From an uncultured Kangiella sp. (lineage in GTDB: Bacteria; Pseudomonadota; Gammaproteobacteria; Enterobacterales; Kangiellaceae): a DNA stretch of 64,000 nucleotides. Of the stretch, positions 1-8,339 are shown one piece after another. Location of the stretch: contig CANNCW010000003.1 in NCBI GenBank assembly GCA_947503345.1, positions 248,001-312,000 on the forward strand, written 5' to 3'. The notes beneath the pieces are model-generated. The model had not been told where the DNA came from. It searched no databases and saw only the letters and a list, made by a program, of their open reading frames with translations. How positions within the stretch are numbered: the first letter of the stretch is position 1; each line of letters starts with the position of its first letter. Made by a program: the position numbers and the translations under genes.

Positions 1-29
1 AATCCTGCCAAAGTGAGCACCAAACCATT

Positions 30-362
30 ATGCGCATAAAAACCCTACTAACACTAATATCAGCCCTTGCCCTATCAGCATGCGTAGGCCAGTCCATTAA
101 AGTAGAAGCGGCACAAATCAAAATGCTTAACTTTGAGCCAACAGCTTGCCAACTGTTAGGCGAAGTCTACGGCACCCAAGGCAACATAGTAACAGGTCTA
201 TTCACCACCGACGAAGAACTGATTGCAGGCGCTAAAAACGATATTCGAAATAATGCGCTAGCTTTAGGTGCGGACAGTTTATTAATAACCCGAACCAATC
301 CTAACAGAACAGAAAGACTCGACTTTTATAGCTTTTATGGCAAGGCTTATAAGTGTCTTTGA
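30..362 (+). CDS. DUF4156 family lipoprotein
   Basis: A 110-residue protein with a short lipoprotein signal: a basic start, a hydrophobic run, and the lipobox LSAC with C18 as the likely lipidated cysteine. The rest has the DUF4156 look: a cysteine near residue 41 followed by LLGEVYG, then a GAKNDIRNNALALGADSLLI segment typical of small envelope lipoproteins. It probably sits in the outer or inner membrane facing the periplasm; its function is unknown. No strong ribosome binding site is visible before the ATG. It ends about 230 bp before the gene cassette and shows no operon link to it. Confidence 0.75.
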   Translation: MRIKTLLTLISALALSACVGQSIKVEAAQIKMLNFEPTACQLLGEVYGTQGNIVTGLFTTDEELIAGAKNDIRNNALALGADSLLITRTNPNRTERLDFYSFYGKAYKCL

Positions 363-462
363 CTTCATATAAAGCATCCAGTAACCTTAAATTTACATTA
401 ATAAAAACAAATAACTAATATCTGGACTCATTTGTAAGAGATTCGCAATTAAGTATCAAAAA

Positions 463-478
463 GCTCGGAATTCCGAGC
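463..478. other. Perfect 16-bp palindrome
   Basis: GCTCGGAATTCCGAGC is a perfect inverted repeat with no loop, lying in the 226-bp gap between the DUF4156 lipoprotein and the putative cassette boundary. It has no T-run after it, so it does not look like an intrinsic terminator. It could be an operator for a dimeric regulator. I see nothing else definite in this gap. Confidence 0.4.
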
Positions 479-588
479 AATCATGCACTTTTTGACCGCT
501 TTTACTATGGTATTAGCGATAAAATCGACACTCTGTTTTTTTTAACTTTTAAATCAAAGTGTTATATCTGAGTTCTGGTATTCTTATG

Positions 589-1150
589 TTAACTATCTAT
601 GAATATCGACTACAACGTAATTGCAACTGGGCTCTTAGCGCCTGTGGCTGTTTTAGCTGTTAAAACGCTGCTCGATTTCAGTCTTGCACATGTATTTGTT
701 AAGTATTTATCATGGCTTCCAGTGCGTGGAATGTTTCGTGATAAACCACCAAACCTCAAAGGGGAGTGGGAACAAATATGGGGCTCTGCTGGAAGTGGTG
801 ATTTTGAGAAAGACACAGATCGGCACAGTCACATGGAGCTAAAGCAATTTGGTCGTTACTGTTATGCTGAATTCACATCCAAGGGAGTAAAGTATTGCCT
901 GTTTGGAAAAATAAAAAACTCTTACCTTGTTGGTGAGTGGTACGACATAAAGGAAAAAACTGCTTACTTTGGTGGTTTCCAATTGCGAATTATCGACAGC
1001 TCTACCATAGAAGGGAAATACGTAGGTCATTCCAGAAAAACATGCAAAGTTCAACAAGATGATTGGAATTGGAAAAAAATCGATAGCTAACAAGGCGCTC
1101 GTTCGGATGCAAACTACGCTACGCTTCGTTTGCACCGCACAGTTTGGTCG
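589..1150 (+). mobile_element. Putative single integron gene cassette
   Basis: The right end is an attC-like site (1085-1156) whose crossover triplet is G1150/TT. On the left, GTTAACT at 588-594 provides a matching G/TT. Its complement AGTTAAC agrees with the R'' half (AGCTAAC, 1085-1091) at 6 of 7 positions, while the present right-hand GTTAAGC agrees at only 4 of 7. That is what is expected if 589-1150 circularises into its own attC. The single gene starts 10 nt inside the left end and its stop lies in R'', both normal for cassettes. Removing 589-1150 would leave G/TTAAGC at the 3' end of the aspartokinase gene, a plausible target. No integrase gene is in the window. Confidence 0.55.
599..1090 (+). 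CDS. Membrane-anchored beta-rich cassette protein, unknown
   Basis: 163 residues. Residues 7-42 are hydrophobic and probably form one or two membrane helices. The remainder (about 50-160) alternates short beta-like segments rich in W, G, Y and F (LKGEWEQIW, VGEWYD, FGGFQLRI, GKYVGHS, DWNWKK), resembling a small lipocalin-like or beta-barrel domain. I do not recognise a named family. The layout (N-terminal membrane part plus beta-barrel) recalls the 2TM beta-rich effectors of CBASS defence, but that is only a resemblance. It is the only gene in the putative integron cassette; its TAA stop overlaps the attC R'' half, and the ATG has no clear Shine-Dalgarno. Confidence 0.65.
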   Translation: MNIDYNVIATGLLAPVAVLAVKTLLDFSLAHVFVKYLSWLPVRGMFRDKPPNLKGEWEQIWGSAGSGDFEKDTDRHSHMELKQFGRYCYAEFTSKGVKYCLFGKIKNSYLVGEWYDIKEKTAYFGGFQLRIIDSSTIEGKYVGHSRKTCKVQQDDWNWKKIDS

Positions 1151-1156
1151 TTAAGC
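1085..1156 (+). other. attC-like recombination site
   Basis: R'' is AGCTAAC (1085-1091) and R' is GTTAAGC (1150-1156), which fits GTTRRRY. Between them CGG-A-TGCAAAC (1104-1114) pairs with GTTTGCA-CCG (1128-1137), leaving an unpaired A. This is the extrahelical base arrangement of a folded attC bottom strand. The terminal loop is about 13 nt. The order R''-L''-loop-L'-R' and the roughly 70-bp length are typical of chromosomal cassette arrays. R' overlaps the stop codon of the aspartokinase gene on the other strand. Confidence 0.65.
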
Positions 1157-2539
1157 TTTAATCAATTCCCCATGCAACAACCCTAAAACCTCTTCCGCGT
1201 CGTCATCATTCACTAAAAAAGATAAATGGTGATCACTTGAGGTGTGGCTTAGTAGTAGCCATTGTTCTGGGAGGTGTTGTTGGTCCATTTGCATTAGATG
1301 CCATAGGGCTTGGCTGGCGTGGCAACCAACTAGGCTGATAATAGCACTGTGAGAAAGAAGCACGCTTTTGCAAACTTCAGCCAGCTTTTGTGATAGTTCA
1401 GTTAAAACACTTTCGGAATAAATACTGTTGCTGTTATCAATTTCGAGGACTAACGATTCTTTGGTAGATGCCAATAGCTCACTAGTTAAACCAAATTCAT
1501 TGATGACAGCGAATACTTTTTGCAAGGTATCTGGCTGTTGTCCGCGTCGCCCTAGCAACAAGGTAATCACCGGGATATTTTGTTTTAAGGCTATGGCTTT
1601 AACCCATTTCGATTCTTGATGTTTATCGTTAACGATAGTTCCTGCAACACTGGGTTGTTTGGTGCTTCGAATTTCAATCGGGATACCTTGCGGTGCAACC
1701 GCGCTTAGACACCTTGGGTGTAACACTTTTGCGCCTGCTTGCGCCATATCAAAGGCTTGGTTGTAACTGAGCTGTTCTAATTTTAATGCGCTAGTGACTT
1801 TATTGGGGTCACAGGAATAAATCCCATCAACGTCTGTCCAAATTTGCAAAGATTCAGCCGACAATAAACTCGCAAAATAAGCCGCAGAAGTATCGGAACC
1901 TTCGCGTCCTAATAAAACCGTTTGTCCATTAGCATTGTTCGCAATAAAACCTTGGCTTAAAATAACCTGTGATTCACTCGCCCATTGTTCTGCAAGCTCT
2001 GTATTAGCACGCGGACGGCAAACTGCATTTAAGAAATATTCGTTCACATTTTTGGGTTCATCATCAACTGCTATCAAATGCTGTCGTGCATCAACCCATT
2101 GAGTTTTAGCATCAATGTTTTTGGCTAAATAGGCTTCACCTAAAGTTGAAGATAATAACTCACCGTGAGCAACTAGTTCCGCACGATCACAAGGTGATAA
2201 AGCGTTTTTCTCACGAATATTAGCTACCACAGTTCGCAAGCTTGCAAACCAGGGTTCTAAAATAGATGGTTCAATGAATAAATTTTTCGCCATGTCTTGA
2301 TGACGTTTAACAATGCTTTCCAATAAAGCTTCGCCATGGCCTTGACTCGACTCTAACGCTAGTTGCTCTAATTGATTGGTAACGTCTTTAAAGGCGGAAT
2401 GAATAACCGCTACTTGGTAGCCTTGTTGCAAATGGTCTTCAACAATCGATTGAATATTTTGCCAATCTTGAAGGCTCGAAACGCTTGAGCCGCCGAACTT
2501 TAACACTCGCCATTGAGCATTAATATTTTCTTTTGTCAT
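1151..2539 (-). CDS. lysC: Aspartate kinase
   Basis: 462 residues. It phosphorylates L-aspartate, the first step toward lysine, threonine, methionine and diaminopimelate. The N-terminal kinase signature KFGGSSV is at about residues 14-20, and GREGSDTSAAYFA carries the substrate-binding GSDTSA element. The last third is ACT-like (VFAVINEFGLTSELL, then ISLVGCH and LSFLVNDDDAEEVLGLLH), so feedback control by an amino acid is likely. The sequence resembles the kinase half of kinase/LysA fusions but ends cleanly as a stand-alone enzyme. It starts 3 nt after the zinc-finger gene and probably belongs to a glnE-zf-lysC transcript. Its stop codon touches the attC-like site. Confidence 0.88.
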   Translation of the reverse strand: MTKENINAQWRVLKFGGSSVSSLQDWQNIQSIVEDHLQQGYQVAVIHSAFKDVTNQLEQLALESSQGHGEALLESIVKRHQDMAKNLFIEPSILEPWFASLRTVVANIREKNALSPCDRAELVAHGELLSSTLGEAYLAKNIDAKTQWVDARQHLIAVDDEPKNVNEYFLNAVCRPRANTELAEQWASESQVILSQGFIANNANGQTVLLGREGSDTSAAYFASLLSAESLQIWTDVDGIYSCDPNKVTSALKLEQLSYNQAFDMAQAGAKVLHPRCLSAVAPQGIPIEIRSTKQPSVAGTIVNDKHQESKWVKAIALKQNIPVITLLLGRRGQQPDTLQKVFAVINEFGLTSELLASTKESLVLEIDNSNSIYSESVLTELSQKLAEVCKSVLLSHSAIISLVGCHASQALWHLMQMDQQHLPEQWLLLSHTSSDHHLSFLVNDDDAEEVLGLLHGELIKA

Positions 2540-2542
2540 ATC

Positions 2543-2725
2543 TTATTGACCAGCTTCCAGTTGATATTGATTTCCACAATAAGGACAAGCCCCTTTCCCA
2601 TCATCATCTAACGGAATATAGACTCTTGGGTGCTGATTCCAAAGGGTATCGTCTGGCATCGGACAACTTAATGGTAAGTCGTCTTTGGTTATTTTCTTTG
2701 CGCTCTTGGACACAGTATCAGACAT
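2543..2725 (-). CDS. CHCC-type zinc-finger protein
   Basis: 60 residues. The C-terminal half has the zf-CHCC pattern: C22, H32 in the HPRVYIPL segment, and a terminal CPYCG knuckle, probably binding one Zn ion. Related small proteins resemble the C-terminal domain of complex I subunit NDUFS6; the bacterial function is unknown. AAGGAGA precedes the ATG at good spacing. It sits between glnE (32 nt upstream) and aspartokinase (3 nt downstream), so cotranscription is likely. Confidence 0.8.
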   Translation of the reverse strand: MSDTVSKSAKKITKDDLPLSCPMPDDTLWNQHPRVYIPLDDDGKGACPYCGNQYQLEAGQ

Positions 2726-2757
2726 TGGGATCTCCTTTATAACTTACCTTATTGTAC

Positions 2758-5592
2758 CTATTGTGGGGCAAATGTCGAAGCCCATAATTCGGCTACAAAC
2801 TCTGCTGTTCCTTGCACTTTATCATAGGCTAGTATCCCTGAATCCATGTCCAAGCGTTTCTGGTTAACTTGCGATTGATATTGCTCATAAATAGCTTTTA
2901 ATTTTTGTGATGTCTCAAGTTCTAAATGCCCTTCTTGCTCCAACCAATTAAGCCAAAAGTGATTACTATATATATCGGGCAAAGCGGTATCTTTCTGAGC
3001 TAATGACAACACCCAATATTGCACTAAAAATTCTATATCGACTAAACCACCCTTTCCTTGCTTAATATCCCATTGTTGTTCTGAAGTTCGATCTAAATTA
3101 GCACGCATTTTATCGCGCATCTCAATCACATCTTCTTTTAAATCGGCATTGGATTTAAGCAATTCAATTCGACTAGCTTTATATTGCTCAGCCAAATTAT
3201 CATCACCCGCAACCACTCGCGCTCGGACCAAAGCTTGCTTCTCCCAAGTCCACGCTTCATTTTCTTGGTAATCTACAAATGCATTTAATTCGCTCACTAA
3301 TAAGCCTGAGCGCCCCGATGGTCTTAAACGCGTATCAACCTCGTACATGATCCCTTGCTGAGTTCGAGTATTTAGATAATGTACTAGACGCTGAGTTAGG
3401 CGGGTATAAAATTGCGAAACCTCAATAGACTTTTTGCCATTGGTCATTGCGGTTGGATTGCCTTGGTACAAAAAGACTAAGTCTAAATCTGAGCCAAAGC
3501 CCAATTCATGGCTACCCAATTTTCCATAACCTAGTACGCTAAAGTTTGAAACCCTTTCGTTAGAAGCCTGCTCGTTGGGTAAGCCGTACTTACTGGTCAT
3601 TTCTCGCCATGCCAATCGTAATAGCGCTTGTACACAAAGCTCGGCAATATCCGTTAATTGGCGAGTGACTTCTAATATCTCAAACCGATGATTTAAAAAG
3701 CCTGCGGCTACTTTAAATTGACTGGCAACTTTAAAACGGCCAATCGCCAGTAATTGGTCTTCAATATTATCTGGCTCGATCCGCAACAAGGACTGATTCA
3801 GTAAATCTTGAAAATCTGGCTTGGTTAAGATTTTGCCAAAGTTTGCAGGAAACAATAATTCATCTAATAACGAAGGATATTGCTTTAACTGTTCTACTAA
3901 ACACCTTGAATGGCTCACCAGTAACACTAAATGCTCTAATAATGGTGGGTTTTCAGCCAATAATTCAAAGTAGGCGGTACGTTTGCCAATGGATTGCATC
4001 AAAGATAAGCATCGCTCAAAGGTTTGTATAGGCTCTTTATTTTTCTGACTGTTCACAATCAAATATGGGATTAATTGATTTAATCGCTTCTGGCCTCTTT
4101 GCCCTAATTTCTCAGTCACAAAGTTAACTTTAAAGTGGCTTGCCATGGTTAGCAGCTGTTGCTCTGAATCATTTGAGTGTTCCATTTCATTTGACTCTTT
4201 ATTTAACCAATTCTCAACTTTCTCTAAAGCGGCATCTTTTTCTGATTCTTTGTGCGGATCTTGAAACAACTGATTAAAATAGGTTTCCACCTGATCACGA
4301 TGTTGATCCAAGCTAATTTCAAGTTCATGCCAAGATTCAAAACCCATTGCAAAAGCTGTTATAGCTTGCTGTTTTTCTTCTGTGGGTAAACTTTGTGTTT
4401 GCGCATTGGCTTGAAACTGCAACACATTTTCTAATCGACGTAAAAATTCATAAGCCGACTTTAACTTCTCTGCATCTGTCGCAATTAGCAAATTAGCATC
4501 CGTTAATACTTCCAAAGTTTGCCACCAGTTTTTAACCTGCAACTGTGGGCTACGACCGCCACTAATTAGCTGCAAACTTTGCACTATAAATTCTAGCTCA
4601 CGGATCCCACCTTTTCCTAACTTTAGGTCCCTATCCAAATTACGATATTGCATTTCCGTGGTGATTTTATGTTTTAACTGACGTATTGCATCCAACACAC
4701 TAAAATCAATATAACGTCTAAAACTAAAAGGCTTTATTATTTTCTCAATGGCCTTTTTAATAGTTTTACTAGGACACAAATAGCCAACTTTAATCATGGC
4801 AAACCGTTCCCATTCACGACCTTGCTCAAGATAGTAATCCGCCATAGCATCAAAGCTCATCACCAAAGCGCCACTTTCACCATAAGGGCGTAAGCGCATA
4901 TCCACTCGATAAACAAAACCATCTGCTGTAGTCTGGTGTAACAAGGCTACTAGCTTTTGTGCCAACCTTAAAAAGTATTTTTGATTATCAATGGAACGAA
5001 TTGGAGTGTCATCCAATGCCTTAGTTTCGCCATCTTCTGGATAACAAAAAATCAGATCAATGTCCGACGAAAAATTAAGCTCACCACCACCTAACTTCCC
5101 CATCAACATGATCACCAAATCTTGCTCCGGATAATTAACCGAAGTCGCCACACCATACTGGTTATTAAATTGCGATTTTAACCATTGATAACTAACCTCA
5201 ATCAACCTAGTTGCTAGAACTGATTGTAGTTTAGTAATTTCTTGGATAGATATATGATTTTCAAGTTGAAAGCTAATACAAGCTATTGAATAGAAATGGC
5301 GCTTGTGTCGTAACCATTGTTTAAGTTCATACTCACTAAGTGAATCCAATGAATCTGGATTTATTTTGTTATAAAGACAATCTAATGTCTCATAATCTTT
5401 ATCAAGTAACTCCTCTATTTCAAGAAGCCACTTTGGCTGTTTAAGCAACCATTCATAAGCATAGTCACTGACAAGTAACAAAGCTCTGCCCAAAGAAGGA
5501 TTTTTTAGCTCTAAACCTTGCGCCTTGTCGACCCAAGCTTGAAAACGTTCTTCCTCAAACGATTCAAAGTCTGTTGGTATGCTTAATTGCAA
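2758..5592 (-). CDS. glnE: Glutamine synthetase adenylyltransferase/deadenylylase
   Basis: 944 residues, against 946 in E. coli. It adds and removes AMP on glutamine synthetase in response to PII and glutamine. Two nucleotidyltransferase domains are visible: the deadenylylase half with GELNFSSDIDLIFCY near residue 175, and the adenylylase half with GSHELGFGSDLDLVFLY near residue 700. Each is followed by a helical GlnD-like domain (GKGGIRELEF and GKGGLVDIEF). Full length, no frameshift. It is the first gene of a minus-strand run with the zinc-finger protein and aspartokinase, and diverges from the LemA gene. Confidence 0.96.
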   Translation of the reverse strand: MQLSIPTDFESFEEERFQAWVDKAQGLELKNPSLGRALLLVSDYAYEWLLKQPKWLLEIEELLDKDYETLDCLYNKINPDSLDSLSEYELKQWLRHKRHFYSIACISFQLENHISIQEITKLQSVLATRLIEVSYQWLKSQFNNQYGVATSVNYPEQDLVIMLMGKLGGGELNFSSDIDLIFCYPEDGETKALDDTPIRSIDNQKYFLRLAQKLVALLHQTTADGFVYRVDMRLRPYGESGALVMSFDAMADYYLEQGREWERFAMIKVGYLCPSKTIKKAIEKIIKPFSFRRYIDFSVLDAIRQLKHKITTEMQYRNLDRDLKLGKGGIRELEFIVQSLQLISGGRSPQLQVKNWWQTLEVLTDANLLIATDAEKLKSAYEFLRRLENVLQFQANAQTQSLPTEEKQQAITAFAMGFESWHELEISLDQHRDQVETYFNQLFQDPHKESEKDAALEKVENWLNKESNEMEHSNDSEQQLLTMASHFKVNFVTEKLGQRGQKRLNQLIPYLIVNSQKNKEPIQTFERCLSLMQSIGKRTAYFELLAENPPLLEHLVLLVSHSRCLVEQLKQYPSLLDELLFPANFGKILTKPDFQDLLNQSLLRIEPDNIEDQLLAIGRFKVASQFKVAAGFLNHRFEILEVTRQLTDIAELCVQALLRLAWREMTSKYGLPNEQASNERVSNFSVLGYGKLGSHELGFGSDLDLVFLYQGNPTAMTNGKKSIEVSQFYTRLTQRLVHYLNTRTQQGIMYEVDTRLRPSGRSGLLVSELNAFVDYQENEAWTWEKQALVRARVVAGDDNLAEQYKASRIELLKSNADLKEDVIEMRDKMRANLDRTSEQQWDIKQGKGGLVDIEFLVQYWVLSLAQKDTALPDIYSNHFWLNWLEQEGHLELETSQKLKAIYEQYQSQVNQKRLDMDSGILAYDKVQGTAEFVAELWASTFAPQ

Positions 5593-5687
5593 ATAAATGC
5601 CTTAAGTTCTTAATAAGTAAAATCAAATTATGACACAGCTTAGCTTTATGCCAAAGCCTAGCCATTACACATATTTACAATTTTGGT

Positions 5688-5717
5688 TTGAATCCTAGAT
5701 ATATAAATTGGTAGTAT
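5688..5717 (+). promoter_or_regulatory. Possible sigma70 promoter for lemA-M48
   Basis: TTGAAT (5688-5693), an 18-bp spacer and TAGTAT (5712-5717) lie 30 nt before the LemA start codon. The -10 is imperfect; this is the best match I see in the 155-bp divergent gap with glnE. Confidence 0.35.
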
Positions 5718-5747
5718 GATTTATTCAATAAAAAAAGGAGTAACCCT

Positions 5748-6341
5748 ATGGGATTCTTAATATTTCTAGGCATTTTGGTGGGAATTGCCTTATTCTTCAT
5801 TTCAATTTACAACAAACTTATAGCATTAAAAGAAAGAGTCTCTAATGCTTGGGCGCAAATCGATGTACAACTACAACGTCGCTATGACCTAATTCCAAAC
5901 TTGGTAGAAACTGCTAAAGGTTATATGGCGCATGAGAAAGATACGCTTGAGGCGGTTATCAACGCTCGCAACAGTGCGGTATCAGCAGGCCAAGCAGCGG
6001 CAGCAAATCCAAATGATCCTAATGCTATTCAAGGCGTAATGGCGGCGGAAGGTCAATTAACAGGTGCTTTAGGTCGCTTATTTGCCCTTGCCGAAGCATA
6101 TCCAGATCTCAAAGCTAACCAAACCATGGAACAGTTAATGGAAGAGTTAGCAACTACCGAAAACAAAATTTCATTTGCGCGCCAGTCTTATAATGACGCG
6201 GTAATGCAATATAACGTTTATCAAGATCAGTTTCCGAATAACTTTGTTGCCAGTACTTTCGGAGGTCACTCGAAAGCCGAGATGTATGAAGTTGATAACG
6301 AGGAAGCCAAAGAAGCAATCAAAGTATCTTTTGATAATTAA
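5748..6341 (+). CDS. LemA family protein
   Basis: 197 residues. One N-terminal membrane helix (about residues 2-20) is followed by the LemA signature: LKERVSNAWAQIDVQLQRR, then YDLIPNLVETAKGY, and a long antiparallel helical bundle with ATTENKISFARQSYNDAV. The bulk should be on the outer face of the cytoplasmic membrane. An AGGAGT site precedes the ATG by 7 nt. The next gene (18 nt on) is an M48 metallopeptidase, a pairing seen in many bacteria and suggesting joint work in membrane-protein quality control. The molecular role of LemA is not established. Confidence 0.92.
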   Translation: MGFLIFLGILVGIALFFISIYNKLIALKERVSNAWAQIDVQLQRRYDLIPNLVETAKGYMAHEKDTLEAVINARNSAVSAGQAAAANPNDPNAIQGVMAAEGQLTGALGRLFALAEAYPDLKANQTMEQLMEELATTENKISFARQSYNDAVMQYNVYQDQFPNNFVASTFGGHSKAEMYEVDNEEAKEAIKVSFDN

Positions 6342-6359
6342 TCTAGGCTAGATTTATAG

Positions 6360-8339
6360 ATGGATTTTTTTGAACACCAAGAAGCAGCTCGGAAGAAAAC
6401 CAAGCTGCTTATTTTTTACTTCGTATTAGCTGTTGTTCTTATTGTTGTGGCGCTAAACCTTATCGCTTACTTCGTGATGTTTGGTTTAAACAGCTCTCAA
6501 GGCCAGCCCGAAGTTATTTCATTGGCTCAATGGCCAGAACAAGCTGGCTTTTATTACACTTCTGCCGCCAGTTTGGGGCTTATTGGTTTAGGAAGTCTAT
6601 TCCGTTGGTTCCAATTACGAGGTGGCGGTAAATCTATTGCCAGTATGGTGGGTGCCCGTGAAATTTTACCCGATACCAATGATCGTTTAGAGCGCCGTTT
6701 TATCAATGTAGTGGAAGAAATGTCCATTGCGTCAGGGATGCCAGTACCTACCCTGTATATCATGGATGAAGAGGAAGCCATCAACGCTTTCGTCGCAGGA
6801 CAAGAATCTTCAGACACTATTATGGTTGTAACTCGAGGTTCGTTAGAACAATTATCGCGTCAAGAATTGCAGGGCGTAGTAGCACATGAGTTTAGCCATA
6901 TTTTCAATGCTGATATGAAAATCAATTTGCGCTTAATCAGTATTTTGGCAGGCATTTTAATCTTAGGCCAAGCAGGCTACTTCGTAATGCGAAGCCTACG
7001 CTATTCTAATGTTCGTTCCGATAATAAAAACGGTGGCGGTTTAATCGTTGTTATAATGGTTGTTGGGATTTCAATGTATATCATTGGATCCATTGGTCTA
7101 TTCTTTGGGCGTTTAATCAAGGCAGCTATTTCTCGTCAACGAGAATTCTTAGCCGATGCTTCAGCAGTTCAATATGCTCGTGATAACCAAGGTTTAGCTG
7201 GCGCATTTTTGAAAATTGGTCAGCAATCTTCGTTATTGCAAAATCGCCATGCTGAGGAAACTAGTCATATGTGTATCGCTGAACCAATCAAGCTTAGCTT
7301 GAACAGTCTTGCGACTCACCCGCCACTAGAAAAGCGTCTCGATGCAATTATGCCTGATTGGCATGACTTCCAACATCGTCAAGAACGTAAAGCCGAAAGA
7401 CAACAGCAAAGAGATGAGCATGCACAACAACGCCAAGCTGAACGTGAAAAGAAGAAAGGGTTTGAAGCTTTTGGTGGCACTCAAGTTTTAGCTGGAATGG
7501 GCGGTTTGTTAGAAACTGTTGGCAACCCAACGACTCTGCACCTACATGCAGCTAACGCACTATTGCTAGCTATGCCTGAAGTTCTACGAACTGCAGCTCA
7601 TAATCACCACGCATCCAGTCACGCCATGTATCTTGTATTTGCATTATTGCTTAGCGATGATGGACAAGTAGAAAGTGAGGCTTTGAACCTAATTGCTCAG
7701 TCCTATGGTGAAGAAAGTAAGGCTGAAGTCATAAAGCTTGCTAGTCATATCACTTCAGATAAGCGTTATTTACGATTAGCCATTTTAGATATAGCCATAC
7801 CAAGCATTCGAAGACTTTCAAAAACTGAGCGGAAAAACTTTTTGACTCTGCTCAAGCAAATTATTCATTTAGATAAACATATTAGCCAATTTGAATATGT
7901 ACTTTATTCATTGATTAGGAAGAGCTTGAAACCCTCTACCAATGCTCACAAAAGGTTTATAAAGCGATTCAATAAAGTTGAGAGTCAGATACAGTTAATT
8001 CTTTCAGCGGTTTTACATGCGAGTGGCAACAATCAACAAGCCAAAGAACAACTTTTTAATAACTTAATAGTCGGGTTTAGCGATAACAAATTGAATTTGT
8101 TACCAAATAAATTCGAAGCCGAAGCCTTTCATAAATCGCTTATTGACTTAAATCAATTAACCCCGATGTTGAAAAAAGCTTTACTCAACGCCTTTGAGGA
8201 AGCGATCAAAGAAGATGGTATAGCTAAAGTTGAAGAAGTTGAATTATTTAGAGCTATATGTGAATGCTTAGACTGTCCTCTACCGCCATTAGTAGAGCAT
8301 TACAGTGATGTCACTGCACAAAAAATACATAACGCTTAA
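6360..8339 (+). CDS. M48 family membrane metallopeptidase, long form
   Basis: 659 residues, over twice the size of HtpX. A first membrane helix lies at about 15-42 and another at about 66-82. The HEFSH zinc motif has H176, E177 and H180, and the third ligand is likely in the REFLADASAV segment near 260. Two further helices fall near 190-210 and 222-248. After the protease domain (to about 340) comes a basic, Q/R-rich linker, then a roughly 280-residue helical tail ending in a TerB-like stretch (EEAIKEDGIAKVEEVELF, with ECLDCPLPP). It is translated just after LemA. Its stop overlaps the convergent GGDEF-EAL gene by 4 bp. Confidence 0.9.
   Translation: MDFFEHQEAARKKTKLLIFYFVLAVVLIVVALNLIAYFVMFGLNSSQGQPEVISLAQWPEQAGFYYTSAASLGLIGLGSLFRWFQLRGGGKSIASMVGAREILPDTNDRLERRFINVVEEMSIASGMPVPTLYIMDEEEAINAFVAGQESSDTIMVVTRGSLEQLSRQELQGVVAHEFSHIFNADMKINLRLISILAGILILGQAGYFVMRSLRYSNVRSDNKNGGGLIVVIMVVGISMYIIGSIGLFFGRLIKAAISRQREFLADASAVQYARDNQGLAGAFLKIGQQSSLLQNRHAEETSHMCIAEPIKLSLNSLATHPPLEKRLDAIMPDWHDFQHRQERKAERQQQRDEHAQQRQAEREKKKGFEAFGGTQVLAGMGGLLETVGNPTTLHLHAANALLLAMPEVLRTAAHNHHASSHAMYLVFALLLSDDGQVESEALNLIAQSYGEESKAEVIKLASHITSDKRYLRLAILDIAIPSIRRLSKTERKNFLTLLKQIIHLDKHISQFEYVLYSLIRKSLKPSTNAHKRFIKRFNKVESQIQLILSAVLHASGNNQQAKEQLFNNLIVGFSDNKLNLLPNKFEAEAFHKSLIDLNQLTPMLKKALLNAFEEAIKEDGIAKVEEVELFRAICECLDCPLPPLVEHYSDVTAQKIHNA

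Noticed and set aside
1088-1156. Cassette insertion truncating an originally longer aspartokinase-LysA fusion
   Set aside because: The aspartokinase stop (minus strand, 1153-1151) lies on the chromosomal side of the crossover and would exist without the cassette; the ACT region is complete.
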